This document shows, piece after piece, positions 61,720 to 64,000 of a stretch of 64,000 nt of DNA. The notes below the pieces were generated by a model. It was not told the DNA's origin and ran no database searches. It was given only the letters and a program-made list of their open reading frames with translations. The position numbers and the translations under genes were made by a program. Position 1 is the stretch's first letter, and the number at the start of each line of letters is the position of its first letter. The DNA comes from Microdochium bolleyi (lineage: Eukaryota; Ascomycota; Sordariomycetes; Xylariales; Microdochiaceae), in contig KQ964249.1 of assembly GCA_001566295.1 (NCBI GenBank), forward strand, positions 1 through 64,000, written 5' to 3'.

Positions 61720-64000
61720 TCAGCGGTCCTCAGGGGTATGATACGTCTCTCTGCCGTCCTCCTCATCTTCTTCGTCCTCGTCCTCTTCCTCGGCCTCTTC
61801 CTCGTCACCTTCTTCCTCGTCTTCCTCGTCGTCTTCTTCGTCTTCTTCTTCTTCTCCCTCTTCAGCTTCGCCTTCGCCTTCCTCTTCTTCCTCCTCGAGT
61901 GCCGCGCCCTCAACTTCCTGGCCCTCGCCTTCCGGCTCTTCCACGGCAGCTTCTTCACCTTCCTCGCCCTCGTCGTCGTCTCCTTCCTCGTCGTCTTCGT
62001 CTTCCTCGTCGTCTTCATCCTCGCCGACGCTCTCGCCTTCGTCTTCGTCTTCATCCAGCTCTGTGAGGAGCGTGATACCCTCGTCGCCCTCGTGAGCCTC
62101 CGCAACTTCCGCCCCTTGTTCCTCTTCGTCTTCTACTTCATCGCCCTCGCCTTCCTCGTCGCCTCCCTCCTCATCACCCTCATCTTCAGCCTCCTCTCCG
62201 TCTTCGTCCTCATCTTCATCCTCGTCTTCGTCATCGTCATCATGACCATGACCGCCATTATCAAGGATCGTGCTGTCCTCGACTTGTAGGTGAGACACAT
62301 CGTCAATATCCATCGTGTCCTCCCCGGCTTCTTCTCCAGAATCTTCATCACCAAGCTCGTTTTCTCCTTCTTCTTCTTCTTCTTCTTCTTCACCTTCAAG
62401 GCCCTCCATCATCTCGGTGGGCCCTTCCTCATCCCCTCCCTCGATGAAGGTCACCACTCCAAGGACGGTCTCGTCGCCGTTTTCATCCTCGGTGTTGCTC
62501 TCATGCATGTTCGCGTCCATACTCTGCCGCTCGAGATTTGGGAACATGAGCCGGTGACCCTCCTCCTCGTCTAGCATGTCCTCAACGGCGACATCGCTGA
62601 GGTCGCTCTCGTCGTCTGCCGAGTCGTGCACACTGCCGGGAGGTGAGCTGAGGTCATCATCGTCGTCATCATCGCCGTCATTGTTGTCCTTCATCTCCAC
62701 GTCCTCCCCAGCTGCAGCATTGTCTCCCACAGGTGATTTGCCACTTGATGTCGAGCGGCGAGCCCTGCCTGATGCCAGCTTAGGCCCTTCTTGGGCACGA
62801 AGCACAGCCTGCTCGGCCTTGCGGAGGATATCGGCACGCCGGATGCCGGTCTTGCGTGGCTTCTGACCACCCTCAGCAGCTTGTCCGGATGGCGTCGCCG
62901 CGCCTTCTGCTCCGGAATCTTCTGCCGTCGAAGGGTTGAGGATCGCACTGAAGGGGTGAGACGCCTTCGCCTCGAGGTCCTTGGTCTGCTTCTCTTTCTC
63001 TTCTTCAGCTCTGCTAGCCTCGCGCTCTGCCAAAAGCTCAGCTACTGGTAATCCCGGCAGTGTCTTGCCAATCTCAAAGTACAAAGCGCTGTAGCAGTCG
63101 CTGATCAAGTCGTCGATGGCAGCGGCCTTCATCAACCCACCGTTGAGCTTCTTGAGCTCAATTGTCTCTTGCAGGCAGCCGAATATCGCATGATCCGCCG
63201 CAGACTCTGTCGACCAGTCGGTGATTCTAGACGCGATGATGTCGAACTCCTCTTGGCTGATGGATTTGAACTCGTCCTCTACCACCGCGTCAATTTGGAA
63301 TGTCTGCCGAAGCAATTGCAAGTATGCCATGCAGCATGTCATCCACAGGTCGCTGAAGTGGTAGAAGTCGGCTCCTTTCTTGCGCAGCCGACGGAGCAGT
63401 AGCTCGAAATTGGCGCGATCCTTCGTCGCCACCAACAGCTTCACAACAAAACGAACGTATCTCTCCGTGTAGACGTGGTGCCGACCTGGCCGCTCGGCAT
63501 CGCATTTCCAGACGTTCATGACCATGGTCTTTGTGAACATTGACTCCCGCAGCACAGCAAAAGCAGCTGTGGCCTGCGCGAAGCTTGGCTCGGCGGCATC
63601 TTGGTCGAAAAGTACTGTGGCATGGCGCATGGTGATGCGGTGCTGCCAGTTAGACCGGTCCTTCTCCCGTAATTGTGCAAGAGTCTTGATGATGAATGGT
63701 TCCCAATCTTCGGGCTTGGCCATGTCGACCTTCTCCCCTTTCTGCACAGCGTAAGGTTGACGCTGGAGAATATCTGCGGCCTCCTGCATTTCGAGATCAC
63801 CAAGCTTGACCAGCTTGTGGACAACTGCGACGATCTTGTAGTGCGGTTCAAGAATGGGGTCTTGTCCGTGTCGAGGTTTTGGCAATGCATTGACGACTTT
63901 GACAGACTTTTCAAGGGCACTGATGACTGCCGTTACTGTGGGCCGCGACTGCCTGTCCTGGTGATCGAGCGTGATGTAGGGCTTCTGATACATCTTCCAG
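61720..64000 (-). CDS. HIR3: Histone transcription regulator HIR3 (Cabin1-like), C-terminal part
   Basis: A scaffold subunit of the HIR histone-chaperone complex, which deposits H3-H4 outside S phase and represses histone genes in the nucleus. About 759 residues are visible; the frame runs off the right edge, so the TPR-rich N-terminal part (full fungal proteins are around 2000 residues) lies outside. The visible start (YQKPYITLDHQDRQSRPTVT, then LVKLGDLEMQEAADILQRQPY) is the conserved helical region. A helical stretch to about residue 330 follows, then a basic segment (KPRKTGIRRADILRKAEQA). The last ~300 residues are extremely acidic, with long Glu/Asp runs ending ETYHTPEDR. An acidic histone-binding tail is expected in this family. 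The coding strand is correspondingly GAG/GAC-rich. Confidence 0.82.
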   Translation of the reverse strand, partial: WKMYQKPYITLDHQDRQSRPTVTAVISALEKSVKVVNALPKPRHGQDPILEPHYKIVAVVHKLVKLGDLEMQEAADILQRQPYAVQKGEKVDMAKPEDWEPFIIKTLAQLREKDRSNWQHRITMRHATVLFDQDAAEPSFAQATAAFAVLRESMFTKTMVMNVWKCDAERPGRHHVYTERYVRFVVKLLVATKDRANFELLLRRLRKKGADFYHFSDLWMTCCMAYLQLLRQTFQIDAVVEDEFKSISQEEFDIIASRITDWSTESAADHAIFGCLQETIELKKLNGGLMKAAAIDDLISDCYSALYFEIGKTLPGLPVAELLAEREASRAEEEKEKQTKDLEAKASHPFSAILNPSTAEDSGAEGAATPSGQAAEGGQKPRKTGIRRADILRKAEQAVLRAQEGPKLASGRARRSTSSGKSPVGDNAAAGEDVEMKDNNDGDDDDDDDLSSPPGSVHDSADDESDLSDVAVEDMLDEEEGHRLMFPNLERQSMDANMHESNTEDENGDETVLGVVTFIEGGDEEGPTEMMEGLEGEEEEEEEEGENELGDEDSGEEAGEDTMDIDDVSHLQVEDSTILDNGGHGHDDDDEDEDEDEDEDGEEAEDEGDEEGGDEEGEGDEVEDEEEQGAEVAEAHEGDEGITLLTELDEDEDEGESVGEDEDDEEDEDDEEGDDDEGEEGEEAAVEEPEGEGQEVEGAALEEEEEEGEGEAEEGEEEEDEEDDEEDEEEGDEEEAEEEDEDEEDEEDGRETYHTPEDR
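61740..62400 (-). repeat. GAG/GAC-rich low-complexity coding tract (acidic tail)
   Basis: Degenerate GAR/GAY triplets encoding the acidic C-terminus of HIR3. On the opposite strand this gives long Ser/Pro/Leu/Phe-rich frames that are not genes. Confidence 0.8.

Noticed and set aside
61738..62289. Leu/Phe/Val-rich plus-strand frame that looks like a membrane protein
   Set aside because: It is the complement of the GAG/GAC-rich acidic tail of HIR3.

Overview
The window is nuclear DNA of a filamentous ascomycete (Pezizomycotina; a plant-associated Sordariomycete is my best guess). The basis is short introns of about 55-140 bp with GTAAGT/GTGAGT donors and CTGAC-type branch sites, Zn2Cys6 and bZIP/DUF3425 regulators, a HIR3 gene, and C-to-T decay of a retroelement that looks like repeat-induced point mutation (RIP). 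No rRNA, tRNA or CRISPR was recognised.

Layout. 0-4.6 kb: a decayed chromodomain Ty3/gypsy retroelement, then a degenerate ~47-bp tandem repeat that becomes steadily more GC-rich with distance from the element. 4.6-7.3 kb: an alpha-L-rhamnosidase (GH78-A). 8.4-19.4 kb: an oxidative set made of a cytochrome P450, an unknown 209-aa protein, a Baeyer-Villiger-type flavin monooxygenase, an alpha/beta hydrolase and a short-chain dehydrogenase, with no PKS, NRPS or terpene synthase. 20.3-34.3 kb: a sugar-porter MFS transporter, a Zn2Cys6 regulator with polyglutamine, a second rhamnosidase (GH78-B), a secreted GH79 beta-glucuronidase and a bZIP-like DUF3425 regulator. 34.6-49.3 kb: an allantoate-type MFS permease, an aspartic-protease-like membrane protein lacking the first catalytic Asp, a HAD phosphatase, a SnoaL-like protein, a secreted tyrosinase and a cupin-like protein. 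50.2-53.2 kb: two decayed genes (PTH11/rhodopsin-type membrane protein; berberine-bridge-type FAD oxidase). 56.2-58.0 kb: an amino-acid permease. From 61.7 kb to the right edge: the C-terminal part of HIR3.

How it may work together (inference). The glycosidases would strip rhamnose and glucuronic acid from a plant glycoside such as a saponin or flavonoid, the MFS protein would import a sugar or glycoside, and the P450, monooxygenase, hydrolase and dehydrogenase would open and oxidise the aglycone. The strongest new signal is a TGACTCG(G/A) motif found 179-247 bp upstream of the start codon of all five genes of the oxidative set, marking them as one likely regulon.

Exon models were built by hand from reading frame, splice signals and family conservation. 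They close in frame but are predictions.
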